The translations under genes were made by a program, and so were the position numbers. From Isoetes taiwanensis (taxonomy: Eukaryota > Streptophyta > Lycopodiopsida > Isoetales > Isoetaceae), in contig JAJEKV010000008.1 in assembly GCA_021234155.1 (NCBI GenBank), forward strand, positions 24,791,156 to 24,855,155: a stretch of DNA of 64,000 nt, given 5' to 3'. The notes beneath the pieces are model-generated. The model ran no database searches, had not been told where the DNA came from, and worked only from the letters and a program-made list of their open reading frames with translations. This document shows, in pieces, positions 12,473-24,389 of the stretch. Every line of letters begins with the position of its first letter. Position 1 is the first letter of the stretch.

Positions 12473-13170
12473 TTTTTTTTAATCTGTCCTTCACATCATC
12501 AATCATATAGCTTTTGCTTTTGTTATTTCTGATCAACAGTTTTAATTACAAGCCTTGGAAGGAAAATGGCAAAAAAAAAGAAAGGGGCAGGAGATGCCGG
12601 AATGATGCAAGAACCGTGCAAGGGTTGTCAGATTTGATGCAGATAATGGGATTTCATGCTCTAGGCAATGGCATAACTAGAGTTTGCAAGAACAGGGAAC
12701 AAAGTATTTTAGTAATATTCAGAAGATTATTGCAGTAATCAATGAAATATCCTTTGAAAACAAATATTCAAGAGATATTGTGATATAGTCACAATTAGAT
12801 CCCTTAGATCCAATGGGCGGGAATGGTGGGATTCATATGACTTGCAAAGGACCCGAGTTTAAATTTATTCATTGTCAAAATTTGCATGATCTTGAACCAC
12901 AATATTCCCAACTTCAACTTTATGCATATGCAAATGGGCCATAGGCCACATGCAAATCTTCGTGATATCATTGGTTATGGGTTTGCAAATGGAGTCCAAT
13001 CTCATTGGCAATGGCAAAATGAACTTGGAATCCTATAGCTCTGGAGGGAAATCTTCAATAGCAAACCAGAATGGGGCACCTAAGGCATCTGGTTTAGCTG
13101 GAAAGGATCCAAAAACATACTATTGATAGAGCAAGAAGTGTTTTCAAAGAAGATCGACACCTCCTTCTAT

Positions 13171-13427
13171 GAGTTGAGCAGCCGGCTCAGGAGATTCAAC
13201 ACATCAAAAGAAAACAACATTGACCTTTTGCCACAAACTTGATAGATTGATAAGCAGGAAGCTCTGAAGGTGCCCAGATAGCCAAGATCCCCCTTCTTTG
13301 AGTTGAGCAGCTGGCTCAGGATATTCAACACATCAAAAGAAAACAACATTGACCTTTTGCCACAAGCTTGATAGATTGACAAGCAAGAAGCTCTAGCTTA
13401 TGAAGGTGCCCAGATAGCCAAGATCCC
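13171..13427. repeat. Diverged two-copy tandem repeat
   Basis: Two copies of a unit of about 130 bp lie side by side, starting at 13171 and 13300. They share GAGTTGAGCAG, CACATCAAAAGAAAACAACA and GGTGCCCAGATAGCCAAGAT. Several substitutions separate them, and a 7-bp insertion in the second copy shifts the offset from 129 to 136 bp. Because the copies have diverged, this one may be a real old tandem duplication. Confidence 0.75.
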
Positions 13428-13454
13428 ACGCGACTTCCGGATCTAAGAAAGGGC

Positions 13455-14893
13455 CGCTTTAGACGCCCGTAATATATACGACCCCCCAGATACATGCGAG
13501 GGACTTTCCCCCCCCTCATGCGACCATCGAGGGGGCCAGAGCAGGCCTCCATCTAACCCGCCGCTCACGAGAGACGCTGGTGAAGGACACGGAGGGTCAT
13601 TCGCCCACGCCGATGGAGCCTACGTGTGAAGCATGAATACAAGGGTTAGCACACAAAGATAAATCACATATAAATAACCACCACTTAAGGGTGGCACATC
13701 CATCCAAATACCAAGCGGCAAAGAATATGCAACTAAGACTAAGAAAACACCCAAAACCCGTGGTTCTACCCCGGCTCGGACTCTAGTGGGGAGCGACCGA
13801 CTTTGGGTCTCGTGGAGATCGGGCAGAATCTTGGCATGGTGTTGGGCATAGAACATCGGCTAGGGTTGTCCTCCATCCGCCCCTCCTGTGCACACTTTGC
13901 GGATGGGTCGATTCACGCTATGGCTTCGCTTATAGCCTTGGGAGTGGAGACTCTAGGGATCACCCTTTGAGTCTACTCGGTTCATGACACCGGTCCGATG
14001 AGGAGGGGCCTGGGGAGGCGTCCCTTCCGGGATCACAGTGGGTGTCGTGGGTGAGCTAGAGAATACACGTCGCATCACACCGACCCCCAAAAGATCCATC
14101 CCGTGCAATTTACTCACCCTAATTCTACTCAAAGTGCATGGTGCCCCATCCCCGGTCACACCACTACACCAGGGAGTGTCCGACCCATACCCGGCCCTCC
14201 ACGTGACCGCTATCAGGCCTAGCCCATCAGAGGGAGTCTCGTGAGCCTTTTATGCTCGCGGCAAGACCCCACCTCCTACTTCACTGCTAGTCCCTTTGTC
14301 GGTGCTAAGGCACCATAGCGTCCTATGACCCGTTGGGCTCTTAGCGACAAAGTTTAAACTAGTAGGGTATTACGGGAAGTACTAGGAGCATTCTATACTT
14401 GAGCTCGAGCCCTCTACCCCCAAGGCTAACCCTCAAGCATTGGAAACTACTGAACTAACTCATAGAGACATCGACCATTCCATAATGAGCATCATTCATA
14501 ATTGAACAATATTCCTAGTTACCAAAGAAGGGTTAATCCAACCAAAGCTAGTCGACAAGAACACCCAAAGTATTATTCTACAATTTGCAAGTTAAGATAC
14601 CACCCGATTGTTTTTATTTAGAGCCGTTGTCAAGGGGTGCTTCCATCTTTGGTGGCTTGGTTTAGAAACCCCCATGCTAGCCACCCAGGTTATGCCAAAT
14701 GGTGCCTTCCCACCATCAGGTGTCTTAATAGCAAGTATTTAGGTAATTATCCTTTATAATTAATTTAGCATAGCTAATTAAATCCATTGTGGCCAACCCC
14801 CTAGGTCAACATGCCCCATGGGTGGTATATCTATACTGGGTGAACGTGTCAATATATTTATACGTATACCATATAAATACTTGGAACGTCACA
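13455..14893 (-). repeat. Chromovirus LTR copy A (3' LTR side)
   Basis: This region is homologous over its whole length to 30280-31686. In element orientation it begins TGTGACGTTCCAAG at 14893, directly after the polypurine tract AAGGAGGGGAGAA, so it sits where the 3' LTR of the minus-strand chromovirus should be. The lower boundary is uncertain by about 20 bp, because the copies stop matching near 13455 without a clean CA end. Differences from copy B are dominated by one- to three-base indels in GC-rich spots. No target-site duplication could be identified. Confidence 0.75.
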
Positions 14894-14906
14894 TTCTCCC
14901 CTCCTT
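14894..14906 (-). other. Polypurine tract of the chromovirus
   Basis: Read on the minus strand this is AAGGAGGGGAGAA, immediately followed by the LTR start TGTGAC. A purine tract abutting the 3' LTR is the plus-strand priming site of LTR retrotransposons. It fixes both the orientation and the exact LTR edge. Confidence 0.8.
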
Positions 14907-15519
14907 AGAATTAATGCTGTCCTCAGCATTGGGGTTAGATAGAATTATAGCAAACACATTATGAAGGAAGGTAATTCCTTATTTTCGAAGATAATATATT
15001 AGAACTTTAAAGTTTAAAACAGTTTAAGCACCGAGGTGCATTTCACATGATTATGATAATGAAAAAGTTCAAGGACCGAAGTCCAATATCAACATCAGAG
15101 TAACACAAGAACAAAACATGTAGACAAAACAAAAGTGGACAAGTAAAGTTTAAAACAGTTTAAGCACCGAGGTGCATTTCACATGATTATGATAATGAAA
15201 AATGTCAATACATCAGTATGTAGATAGTGTAAGTAGGTTGTGGTTGAAGGGACCACCCCCTATATAAAAAAATAAATAAAAAGTATCTACAAGGAAAACT
15301 ACCATGCCTATGGTTCGCAATCCATTGAGGCATAAGGAATGGTCAAGTTCCTTATTGTAGCCAAGATGAACGCGGCCTATTAACTACATGGTTTCCAAGC
15401 AGTTCGCGGTCATGTCCACATTGACAGTACACCACGTCCTAGGGAACACGAAAGTGATCCCATCATCGGTAACTATTATCAACTATGATGCATCTACCCC
15501 TCTGAACGCGACCTATTAA

Positions 15520-17130
15520 CTACATGGTTTCCAAGCAGTTCGCGGTCATGTCCACATTGACGTCGTTGATGGTGTGACCTTGGGATTCCCGCATGAAGTC
15601 CGGATAGTGCTTCTCAAGGTCCATCTTCATCACCCAGGTAGCATCCTCAACTGGTAAGTGCTTCCACTTAACCAAGTATTGCAACATTTGAGTCCTTCTG
15701 GTCTGCTTATAAGCGCGATCAAGAAGAGCTTCAGGCACTATTTCCAACTGCTCCTCGGTCATTTCTAGGAGGGTTGGGGTATCCAAAACCTCCTCTGGAT
15801 CAGGGGTATGTTGTTTCAGAAGACTCACGTGGAAAACCTTGTGGATCTTCGCGATCAAGAAGAGCTTCAGGCACTATTTCCAACTGCTCCTCGGTCATTT
15901 CTAGGAGGGTTGGGGTATCCAAAACCTCCTCTGGATCAGAGGTATGTTGTTTCAGAAGACTCACGTGGAAAACCTTGTGGACCTTTAGCCGGGTGGCAAA
16001 TCCAATCGATATGCCCGTTCTCCCACACGCCAATTCGGTAATTTTGAACGGTCCGACCCATCTCGGTGCTAACTTCTTTAAATTGCCAATCTTAAGCTTG
16101 GCTTGTTTTACCTTAATCTTCAGCCAAACGGATTCACCCACGAGAAAACACGGGGGTTAGGTTTATCGGCTACACTCTTTTGACGTTGCGTCACATTAAT
16201 AAGTACCACGAACTTCTTGACCTGGGCTTGCATTTCTAATAGAAGTTGTTGAGAAACCTCCACTTTAGAAACGGGTTATGCCATGTGTCGGGAGTGAGGC
16301 ATTGATAACCATAATTTATCATAAGGGGAGACATCCCGGAAGATTCTCGCTTCATCTTTGTTATAAGCAAACTTCGACGGATAAATATAGTCACCCATTG
16401 TGATTGCTTGCTCCATACATAACTTCTTAGCATATCCTCTATAATGCGATTGGTCCGCTCCCGTCGGCCATCCGTTTGAGGATGGTATCTTTGTGCTCAT
16501 AGCAAGCTTGGTGCGAACGGTGGTAAAGAAATCTTTCGAACGCGCCACAAATTTGGGATCCCTATCCAGACACAATTACTTCGTGGCATTCCGCGGTCAT
16601 CTGAAGATTTCCTTGGCAAATAGCGCAGCAGATATCAAAGGTCTGTATCGTGGTATGACATGGCAAGAAATGAGCCATTTTCGACAATTTGTCGCACTAC
16701 AACCATCAAGGCATCATATCCCGGAGAGTTCTTGGAAGGCCCACAATGAAATCCATGGTTATCACTTCCCATTTGGCGTTGGGCACATCCGAGGTTGTAG
16801 CTCCAGGGATTCTTAATCGCTTCGCTTTAGTTCGGTTGGCATACCCGACACCGCCCGATATATCGGCAATGTCCTTCTTCACTTAAAATAGTGGGTTTTA
16901 ATTTTAAATTAGGTTTTCATAAATCCTGCGTGTCCGGCTATAGGGCTATTGTGTGTATCATGAAGAATGAGTTTCGTACTCTGAAGTTCTGCGGTACACA
17001 CAACTTATCCTTGTGGTATAATAAGTTGCCCTCTTTCTTATAGGCGCGGAAAGTGTCACTTTCTGCATCCGTCTGCGAGCTTCCTTAGCCAAACTCTCCC
17101 AAATGTCTGAGAACTCGGATTTGTGGCCAA
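15520..17130 (-). pseudogene. Chromovirus integrase with chromodomain, frameshifted
   Basis: Integrase inserts the cDNA into the genome. On the minus strand, a finger-like segment with CRVCQPN lies near 16850. The core follows, with ITMDFIVGLP (first catalytic Asp) near 16755 and DRDPKFVAR (second Asp) near 16555, then a GPF/Y module (APRWVGPFKITE) near 16050. The C-terminal chromodomain (LVKWKHLPVEDATWV) near 15650 is expected to read histone marks and guide insertion. The segment around HKVFHVSLLKQHT appears twice at a 136-bp offset, with one residue differing (SDPEE or PDPEE). Many one-base shifts break the frame. The third catalytic residue was not located with certainty. Confidence 0.85.
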
Positions 17131-17189
17131 GGTCCATTCTATCTGTTTGCCAAACTCCTTTGGTAAAAGCGAAATGGTGTTGCAATGGG

Positions 17190-18560
17190 TTGGTCACCAA
17201 GGGTGGCGTGATAAAGCATCCGCAACCACGTTGTGCTTGCGGTGCTTATACATAATCTCAAAATCATACTCCTCGAAATTCCATCCATCTTCTTCGGCGG
17301 AGATTGAGGTTCTTTGGGTGGATAAATAACGGAGACTTTGATGGTCGGTATCCAATTGGAATCTTCTACCAAGAAGGTAGTGTCTCCATATCCGCAAAGC
17401 ACGAACAACGGCTAACAATTCACGATCATGGGTAGGATATCGGCATTTTTCGTCTCATTCATCTTCTTTGAATCGTAGGCAATTACCCTCCCCTCGCATT
17501 AGAACCCCACCGGTGGTAATTTTCGACCGGCATTTGTCGCCCACTAGCTTATCCTGTTCAGGATCGGGTAATGTGAGAACGGTGGCGATGTTAGGGAATC
17601 CTTAAGGCTGCCGGGAAACTCTCATTTGAACTTTTGTCTTCCGTGGTCCATCCAATCTTTCACCTTCTCATGCTTTGTGAGATTTGTAAGAGGAGCTGCA
17701 ATCTTCGAAATCCTTTACAAATTTTTTCGATAGTAGCCTGCTAATCCCAAGAAACTCCGGACTTTAAAACATTCCCCTGAATAGGCCATTCCCTTACGGC
17801 CTCTATCTTTTTGCGGGTCTCCAGCAATTCCCTCATGGAAATGATATGGCCTAAATAATCAACCTTGAGTGGCAAACTTGCACTTAGAGAACTTGGCATA
17901 GAGTTGATGACGTCTCGGCTTTTGCGAGGTGGGTCTAAGATGTTTCTCATGTTCCTCAAAGAGTCTTATCAGTAGATGAGAATGTCGTTAAGAAGATGAT
18001 AACAAATTCATCCAAGTATTGTCGGAAGACATCATTCATCGATCGCATGAATGTTCTTTGGGGCATTAGTTAATCCAAAAGGCATAATCCGAAATTCATA
18101 ATGCCCATACCTAGTGCTAAAAGCGGATTTATGGATGTCCTCCTCCTTGATCCTTATTCCATGGTATCAGGATAGATCAATCTTTGAGAAATACTTAGCC
18201 CTTGTAACTGATCCATTAGGTCATCTGCCCTAGGCAAAGTATATAGCGATTCTTGATGGTATGCTTGTTAAGTTGCCCGGTAGTCAATACACATCCTCAA
18301 CGAGCCGTCCTTTTCTTAACGAAGAGAATAGGGCGCCAAAAGGCGAAACACTAGGTCGAATGAAACCTAGGTTTAGCGGCTCCGAGTTGTTTCTTAAGTT
18401 CCGCCAATTACCGGAGGACTCATGATGCACGGGGCCTTGTTGGTAGGCTTGGTACCTGGTTCTAAAGCTATTTCACATTCCACCCCTCTAAAAGGAGGGA
18501 AGCTTGAATTTCATCCGGGAAAAAGATCACCAAATTCGCGGAGAAGATTAATCCCCCTCT
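17190..18560 (-). pseudogene. Chromovirus reverse transcriptase and RNase H, frameshifted
   Basis: RT copies element RNA into DNA and RNase H removes the RNA strand. Reading minus-strand from 18.3 kb: MCIDYRA, a DDLMDQLQG segment, then [18 protein letters not shown] near 18090. The catalytic region near 17985 would encode a FLDDILIY-type motif except that one base is missing. Next comes the thumb segment with KVDYLGHIIS near 17860. The RNase H part contains LLAVVRALRIWRHYLLGRRF, then TDHQSLRYL and HNVVADALSRHP near 17210. The motif spacing is normal for gypsy polymerases and the breaks are mostly single-base indels. Confidence 0.85.
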
Positions 18561-18871
18561 GGGGGGCGTCGATTATTTGTTTTGCTTAGCATCGACTTCG
18601 ATGGAAGCAAGCATAACGATGCAAAGGAGCTTTTCCTTGTGTATAGCTTTATCTAAGCGCACGATGGACATAGACTGCAGGATTGGGTTGAGAGGTTCAC
18701 CTTTATGACATGAGCTCCATTAGTTGCATTGAAGGTAACTTCTCTCTTCAAGATCTATGTTCGCTGCGGATGCCGTGAATTCCATACCAACAATGAGGTC
18801 ATATTTTGCCAATATCCATCAATTCAGCACCTAAAAACCAAGGGTGCACCTGGGTTGCATGTTGAGATTGA

Positions 18872-19072
18872 TCACGGCGACCATGGGTATGCGACTTTAC
18901 CACTGGCTAGAGAGGATGGGTCTCGGGACGGGACCTCAATGTTTCTAGGCGTGAAGACATGGGCCATCCTAGGAGAAGCAAAATTATGTGTACTTCCGTG
19001 ATCCATAAGAATTACAAAAGGCTTCTTGTCTATCGGCCTATGGTAGAAATAATTGCAGTTGATTTTCAACAT
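18872..19072 (-). pseudogene. Chromovirus aspartic protease fragment
   Basis: The minus-strand frame contains VILMDHGSTHNFASP. This corresponds to the retropepsin active-site region of gypsy elements, usually of the form DSGSTHNF. Here the residue after the catalytic Asp is His instead of Ser. This is either a real substitution in a dead copy or a sequence error. The fragment lies between gag and RT as expected. Confidence 0.75.
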
Positions 19073-19351
19073 TGCTTAGGTTTCTATAGCCGCAAGGATA
19101 TGAGATGCACGGTGAATGTAATCGGAAGCTTCCTCTCGGCCAGTTGTGTTGCTTCGAGATCATCATCAAAGGTACGCCATGGCCAAGTAGGGTCTGCGTG
19201 ACATAAGGGCAGTCGCATGAGGTGCCACCGCCTCATACACACAGCAGCATGCCTTATCTCGGGCAGCTGTTCCTCACGGCCTCTTTAGGAATGGACTGTA
19301 AGATGTTCCGAACTTCCTTACCGGCATTGTTCTCCGCTTGGTGCGGGCGTG

Positions 19352-20250
19352 CTAAAGCGACTTTCCGTCTGGCGGCCATAAGAGTTCTGGCGAGAGGGTC
19401 CGGACTTGGGGGGCGGGGGTTTGTAAGGTGTGGGCGGCCGTGGCCGCAGTAAGGCGCCAGGGGCGTGGATCGCGGTTCTTTGGCGTGTCCTCCCCGAGGC
19501 TCAATGCTTTAGCCTCTCGCCCGCAGACTGATTTTGGGTCTATGGCCTTAACCATCCGTTTGATTGATGGTGCCAATCCCTCAATATAGCCTCTAAGCGC
19601 CCTTTTCTCATTCATACTGTACATACAACCTCAAAGCATAAACTCATCCGGTAGCAAACGCGGACATACTCTTCGCTCCAACTTTGTAGAAAGTGCGGAT
19701 CCCGTTGGCATTTTGCGCCACGGGGCACATAATGCGACTTGAAGGCCTTGGCAAACTTTACGAAGTTGCATACGCTCTGTCCAAATGCTTGGCTCGGCAT
19801 AGCCCTTCCACCAAATCACAGGCGGCTCCTATAAGGTTGGTGGTGGCAACCTTTCTGTATCTTTCTCTGTCATTAGTAAGACTTTAAACTCCTTCATCTC
19901 ATCCAACCGAGTTAGGCATTTAAGCCTCTGGATTTCCCATCAAACCGGGCCAACTTCCTATTCTTCCATATACTAGTTATAGCTGTATCAGCCGTCTTAC
20001 GATACTTTTGTCTAGCTTTGCATGGTCACCGTCTGGAGATGAACGAGAAGACACGAAGTGGTTGATTGAGGAAGTGGCACTATCCTTGGAGGAACCCGGT
20101 GGCGCAGCTTGAGGCCTCCTGGTCGCGGTCTGAGGACTAGCTCGGGGAGATGCATTTGTTGTGCGGAGTGGACTCGGTGGCAACGGAGGTAACTCGGTCC
20201 ATCTTCCAGGTTTGTTGCGGTGGGTTGGCATGCAATACATAGGCACGTAA
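19352..20250 (-). pseudogene. Chromovirus gag region, degenerate
   Basis: The stretch upstream of the protease in element orientation has overlapping minus-strand frames typical of a broken gag. A proline/serine-rich lead lies at 19977-20246. A capsid-like segment follows with TNLIGAACDLVEGL and LCRAKHLDRAYA near 19750-19830, and then a basic tail with GYIEGLAPSIKRMVKAIDP near 19560. No zinc knuckle was found. The assignment rests mainly on position and composition; frame changes occur every 100-200 bp. Confidence 0.6.
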
Positions 20251-20313
20251 TTAGCCTAAGCGCCTTTTCATTATCATCAATTCTGTTCCGGAATCACCTG
20301 CTGGCGTTGGAGG

Positions 20314-20620
20314 TGTCACGCCAAAAGCGGCGTCACGCACCGCAGATCTATATCGAGCATTCATGGAAGCATAAGCGGGCGATACAATAACATACAATTT
20401 TATTTAGATAACAATTCTTGTGTTGACAAGAAAAAGTACAAATAAAGCGATGTTTCATTTCATTCAAGTTGAGTACAACAACAAGTTGATTGGTACATGG
20501 GTTGGCACGAAGGAGGTATTATCTGATGGAAGTTTTAAAGTTCTCTTACACACACAACGTAATAACAACAAAAACACATAACTTGAGGGACCAAGCCTAG
20601 GGGTTCGCAAAGGGAATTAC
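20314..20620. other. Possible LTR-like edge and AT-rich spacer
   Basis: At 20314 the plus strand reads TGTCACGCC, a start seen in many plant gypsy LTRs, followed by GGCGTCACGC a few bases later. From 20385 to 20600 the DNA becomes AT-rich with CAATTTTATTTAGATAACAA. This may mark the edge of a second element abutting the chromovirus gag. I could not find a matching partner LTR, so the call is tentative. Confidence 0.3.
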
Positions 20621-21104
20621 GAGGATCAGTAGCGGACACTCCCCGTCTGACCCCAACGAGCTTGTGGCGTGCGGGCTTGTACAATTCTTGGTTGGTATTC
20701 CCGTTGGGCTAACAATGAGAAGATTGAAAAAGCCTTCGCGGCGAGCATAGAAGAGTTGCCCACGGATGGTCGTTTGGCGTCCTCGAAAGCCTCGTGCTGG
20801 ACATGCTCCAATAGTCCAGTGCGGCTGCGATCTGTTTGAGGTCCTCGAAAGCTTTGTCCCTAAGGATGTTAACTATCTCCAACCCTTTGTCAGGATCATA
20901 GGGTTCTCGGTGGCGGAGGTTCCATCTCATACCCTTCATCCCATTCCGGATATTCTCCATATCTTTGGCCATAGTCTTGGCTCCGGGGACCGGGTCATCC
21001 CTCCTTACCATGTCGGTAATCCTCTCTTCATATTCCCAAAGGGGTGTCTTACGCAAGACAATTGAAATGAATGTAGAGGGTTGTATAGTTTTGTTATAGA
21101 TCAA
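20620..21104 (-). pseudogene. Unrecognised coding-like block
   Basis: A minus-strand frame begins near 21104 and, with one frame change near 20800, continues to a stop near 20628, giving about 150 codons. It is rich in charged residues, for example GAKTMAKDMENIRNGMKGM and ILRDKAFEDLKQIAAALDYW. It is likely helical, but no family is recognised. It is GC-rich compared with the AT-rich spacers on both sides (20385-20600 and 21060-21290). It could be part of a retroelement, of a decayed virus-like insertion, or of a host gene. Confidence 0.35.
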
Positions 21105-21289
21105 ACTTCAATAACCAACAACACATGATAGAAGGAATAATTCTCAATTGTATTCATAAAGATAGTCTTTACAATCGATGAAAAGAGAGATGTATCATAT
21201 TATAAAGTGGCTAAAGAATTTGCCAACCCAAAATTCCACAATCATATGCAAAACAAAAATCGTAGTACAATTAGTTTAAGAGCTAGGTC

Positions 21290-22660
21290 CTCCCTCTTCA
21301 TCCAGTAGGCGAGGAGGTGGTGGAGGCGGTCGGTGTCGCATAGCGAGTCACCCCGGGGTCTCTAGCAACCGCCAATGGATGCAACCTCGGTGGGTAGGCA
21401 GCGGCTAATGGGGCTGTAAGGGCTTCATGCTCATCCGTAGCGATATTTTGACCTAAGGCCGTCGGGGGCAAGATCCGTCGCACAAGTACATAAGTGGCGT
21501 TGACGGTAGGGGGAGCTTCTTGCCCGAAAGCCCCAGCATGGAGAGAGCAGGGAGGGCCCACCATGAAGCTTCAGCCTCCGCCCCAAATCCGGGCTATAAA
21601 AAGGACTTGCCCGTGTCGAAGGCCGACAAAAAAGCGGGTAAGGTGGTTGCCGATACCTTCCTTTAAGGGGTCTCGATGTGGCCACCTCCTTATCCAAATC
21701 CATGGAAACCTCCTCTCCCTTAAGTTCTTGCTGCTCCTCCTTCACATGTGCAGGATTATGATATAAATCCTCTCCCTCGTCATCTGACCCGGAGGGAACC
21801 TCAACCATATTGATATTCGGGACGTGAGGTCCCATAGCCGTGAAGGCATGTGGTGAGGTACGGAGGCCGGCTCCCGCATCACGAAGTCCCGAAGGCGTGG
21901 TAGAGTCTCACCCGGCTCTATGGTCTCTTTGGCGGAACTGGGCACGGCTGCACTTGGGGAGGAAGCTCAATAAAAGTGAAGTCAATGAAGTCGTCCATGC
22001 AATACTCCTTTAAGCTCGTAAAGCACATGGTCTTTACGGCTTTGCGTCTAAATCCGCCACCATGTGATAAGTCCGGATAATATCATCCAAGAGAAGATAT
22101 TCTTGCCCTTGGTGATAAATAAGCTGGAAGGGCATCCAGCTCGACAAGCCTACGGCTTTGCTCACGGCGTTTATGAGGCAGGCAGCTCTTAGCTAATTGC
22201 TTCCAAGGCTTAAGTCGCCCATGCCTATGTGTTCGTCTTCCTTCCCTCGGAAGACTTCGGGCAGTTTGCCTTTCTCTGCAAGGTTTCATCCTCGACATAT
22301 TGGTCCATGAGGATGGCTAGGCAAAGGCAACCTCAAGGTATTGCCGACCACGATGTTGCTACAACGGGTAGGTGTTTGCCCCATCTGAGCTTCCCCTTGA
22401 CATCATATTATGCATGGGTGTCTCCCCTAGCATCTCGGACTACCTCCGCTCCGGATCTGGTGGGGAGGATCCCCAAGAGGAGGGAGCATCTCCTCCATGT
22501 AGAAGTCTAAAAATCGGCATGTCTGGGTGCCTGCATGTTAGCAAAGGAGGTTCAGGGCGGGCAGTGCAGCAAGGGTCGCAGCAGGTCGAAAGGGACTTCG
22601 CGGATCCCATTGCTCTCCGTCATGGTACCAGCGATAAGGTCGTGGTACGCCATGGCGCTA
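21290..22660 (-). pseudogene. Unrecognised coding-like block with good start context
   Basis: On the minus strand a pyrimidine-rich leader is followed by GCGCCATGGCG, an excellent plant start context, at about 22654, opening MAYHDLIAGTMTES. The frame soon breaks, but coherent segments follow in shifting frames. These are PFQLIYHQGQEYLLLDDIIR near 22110, MDDFIDFTFIELPP near 21985, and an acidic stretch near 21790 with SGSDDEGEDLYHNP. The PFQLIY segment faintly resembles the gypsy integrase segment of the PFxLVYG type, so a retroelement origin is possible. No confident family assignment. Confidence 0.35.
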
Positions 22661-22839
22661 GAAAGGAGGAGAGAGGAAGAAGAACAAACGTAACTGGTGA
22701 AATAAAGTTTAAAAGTTCTTTTATTTGAGGCTGACGTCAGCATAAAAAAATACAAGATAAAAAGTTTTTCTATTAAATACAAAAAAAATATTTACAATGC
22801 AGATCCAAGCACAATAGGCTAAGGATGCTCCCCCCGAAT

Positions 22840-23950
22840 CCTACGGGCGAGGGCTAAATCCTTAGGCATTATGGTTACCCTCTTTGCGTGGATCGGCGCG
22901 CAAAGATTGGCGTCACCAAAAGTGCCACCAAATAGGCTTGACCTCTTGGGCGCCAAAATAGCAAAGGTTTGGAAGCGGAGGTCGGTCTTGAACCCCGCGC
23001 AATCTCAGGACCAACCTCTCGGAAGGGAGCTTCCGGGTTGGTTGACTTCGGAACTTGCCGGATCTCATTCAAGGACTCTCACAGGTGCGGTCCGGAATCG
23101 GTGGGGTTTCCATTGCGGTCTGCGAGGGGTTGGTAGGCTGACCCCCCAGTGCGAACCTGGTCTTGCCTGACATTTGGTCGGGGCCCGATCCACCCATTTC
23201 TTTGCCTTATTTGGGCTCGCGTTCTTACCAAAAGCATAGGTCTTTAATTTCTCCTTATATTGGCTACTTGGGACTTGGGCCAATCCTTCCTCGATTACCT
23301 TCCGCGGTTACATGCTCTGTCGGGATTGGGTGGAGCCCACTTCGAGATGCCCACGCATCCTGGCGGTTCCATTTGCTCTTCTTAGGAACTTTCTCCTCCC
23401 TTCTCCCTTACGGATCCTCTCTGCTCTTCGGATCTCGGGCTCTTCTAGGTCTTCTTCAATGCAGCAGCGTAATGTTCGCTGCAACTGCGGCGAAGAAGCT
23501 CGGCGATGAATGCCGGTTGGGTCTACGGGCCATGTGTCACGAATTGTTGTTAAATAATCCAGTGACTGAAATCGAATTTGGCCTCCCACATGAAGCTCTA
23601 GGACGCTTCATACCATTGGTCTGGGGAATTTCAATTGCCCTCGCCATCTATGACAACAAGTCCATCCCCTAAATGCCAGGTATTCCCTTCCTCGTCTTTC
23701 TTGTGTCCAGACACCGCTCTATCTCCCCTTTTATCATCCTCCCCGGCGGGTTCCTTATATTATCGGCCTCCTTTTCAGAGAAGTGATAGATAGGGTAAGG
23801 AATCCTGTCGTCATTCTCGAACCTGTTCACTAGCTCATCTAGAAGTATGTCGACCAACTCAGGGTCGGTGGCCATATGCCGGGCGATCCGGGCATAAATT
23901 TCTGCTATGGTGAGGGTAGAGGGGTCCACGGCAGTCTTGGTGTTGGCCAT
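22840..23950 (-). pseudogene. Unrecognised coding-like block, clean N terminus
   Basis: The minus strand opens with an ATG at 23950 (MANTKTAVDPSTLTIAEIYA) and stays open for 93 codons of well-behaved, acidic, helical-looking protein. The frame then changes repeatedly and includes KWVDRAPTKCQARPGSHWG near 23200 and a basic stretch near 23430. I recognise no family. It is one of three consecutive minus-strand blocks separated by AT-rich spacers of 150-250 bp, which suggests separate transcription units or exons. It may be an extra 5' region of the chromovirus, another element, or host sequence. Confidence 0.35.
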
Positions 23951-24085
23951 ACTACGACGCTAAGGTTCAAGAAGACAGGCAGCGAGGCGCTTGCGGCAAA
24001 GGAGACGGCAAAGGAGGCGCTTGGGTTCGCTAGGCACAAGGGCGGAAGAGCAAGGTCAGGTCTGGTGGCGATGGCGGACGTCGGC

Positions 24086-24357
24086 TCAGGCGGTCGAAGG
24101 CGCTAAAGACAAGGCAAAACAACAACAAGAAGAAATTTTTAACGGCCAGTTAACTTTTGAAATTTTAAAATGTTCCTATTAACTTTTTTTTAATTTTTTT
24201 TTTTTTAAAGAAATAATTATATCAGGCGGTCGAAGGCGCTAAAGACAAGGCAAAACAACAACAAGAAGAAATTTTTAACGGCCAGTTAACTTTTGAAATT
24301 TTAAAATGTTCCTATTAACTTTTTTTTAATTTTTTTTTTTTTAAAGAAATAATTATA
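24086..24357. repeat. Exact 136-bp tandem duplication with T-run
   Basis: The segment 24086-24221 is repeated without change at 24222-24357. Each copy contains CGGTCGAAGGCGCTAAAGAC and a long T-run. It is one of the clearest members of the 136-bp-offset set. Confidence 0.9.
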
Positions 24358-24389
24358 CGGCGGAAATACGCGAGGCATACTCTGATTAC

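Larger units (their letters stand above)
14894..20250 (-). mobile_element. Ty3/gypsy chromovirus internal region, degenerate
   Basis: Reading the minus strand from 20.25 kb downward the order is gag, protease, reverse transcriptase, RNase H, integrase, chromodomain. This is the Ty3/gypsy order, and the C-terminal chromodomain places it in the chromovirus branch. Every domain is broken by frameshifts and stops, so it is not autonomous as written. Two short segments (about 15008-15215 and 15367-15560) and one inside the integrase (15715-15985) are duplicated at exactly 136 bp and may be assembly errors. The element is bounded at its 3' end by the PPT and LTR copy A. Confidence 0.85.

Noticed and set aside
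23163-23672. 169-codon plus-strand open frame
   Set aside because: It is antisense to the better-behaved minus-strand block that begins at 23950, lacks any family signal, and probably reflects GC-rich codon composition.
20620-23950. Endogenous virus assigned to a named family
   Set aside because: The tandem ORF layout and AT-rich spacers are suggestive, but no polymerase, coat or nucleocapsid motif was recognised, so no viral assignment is made.
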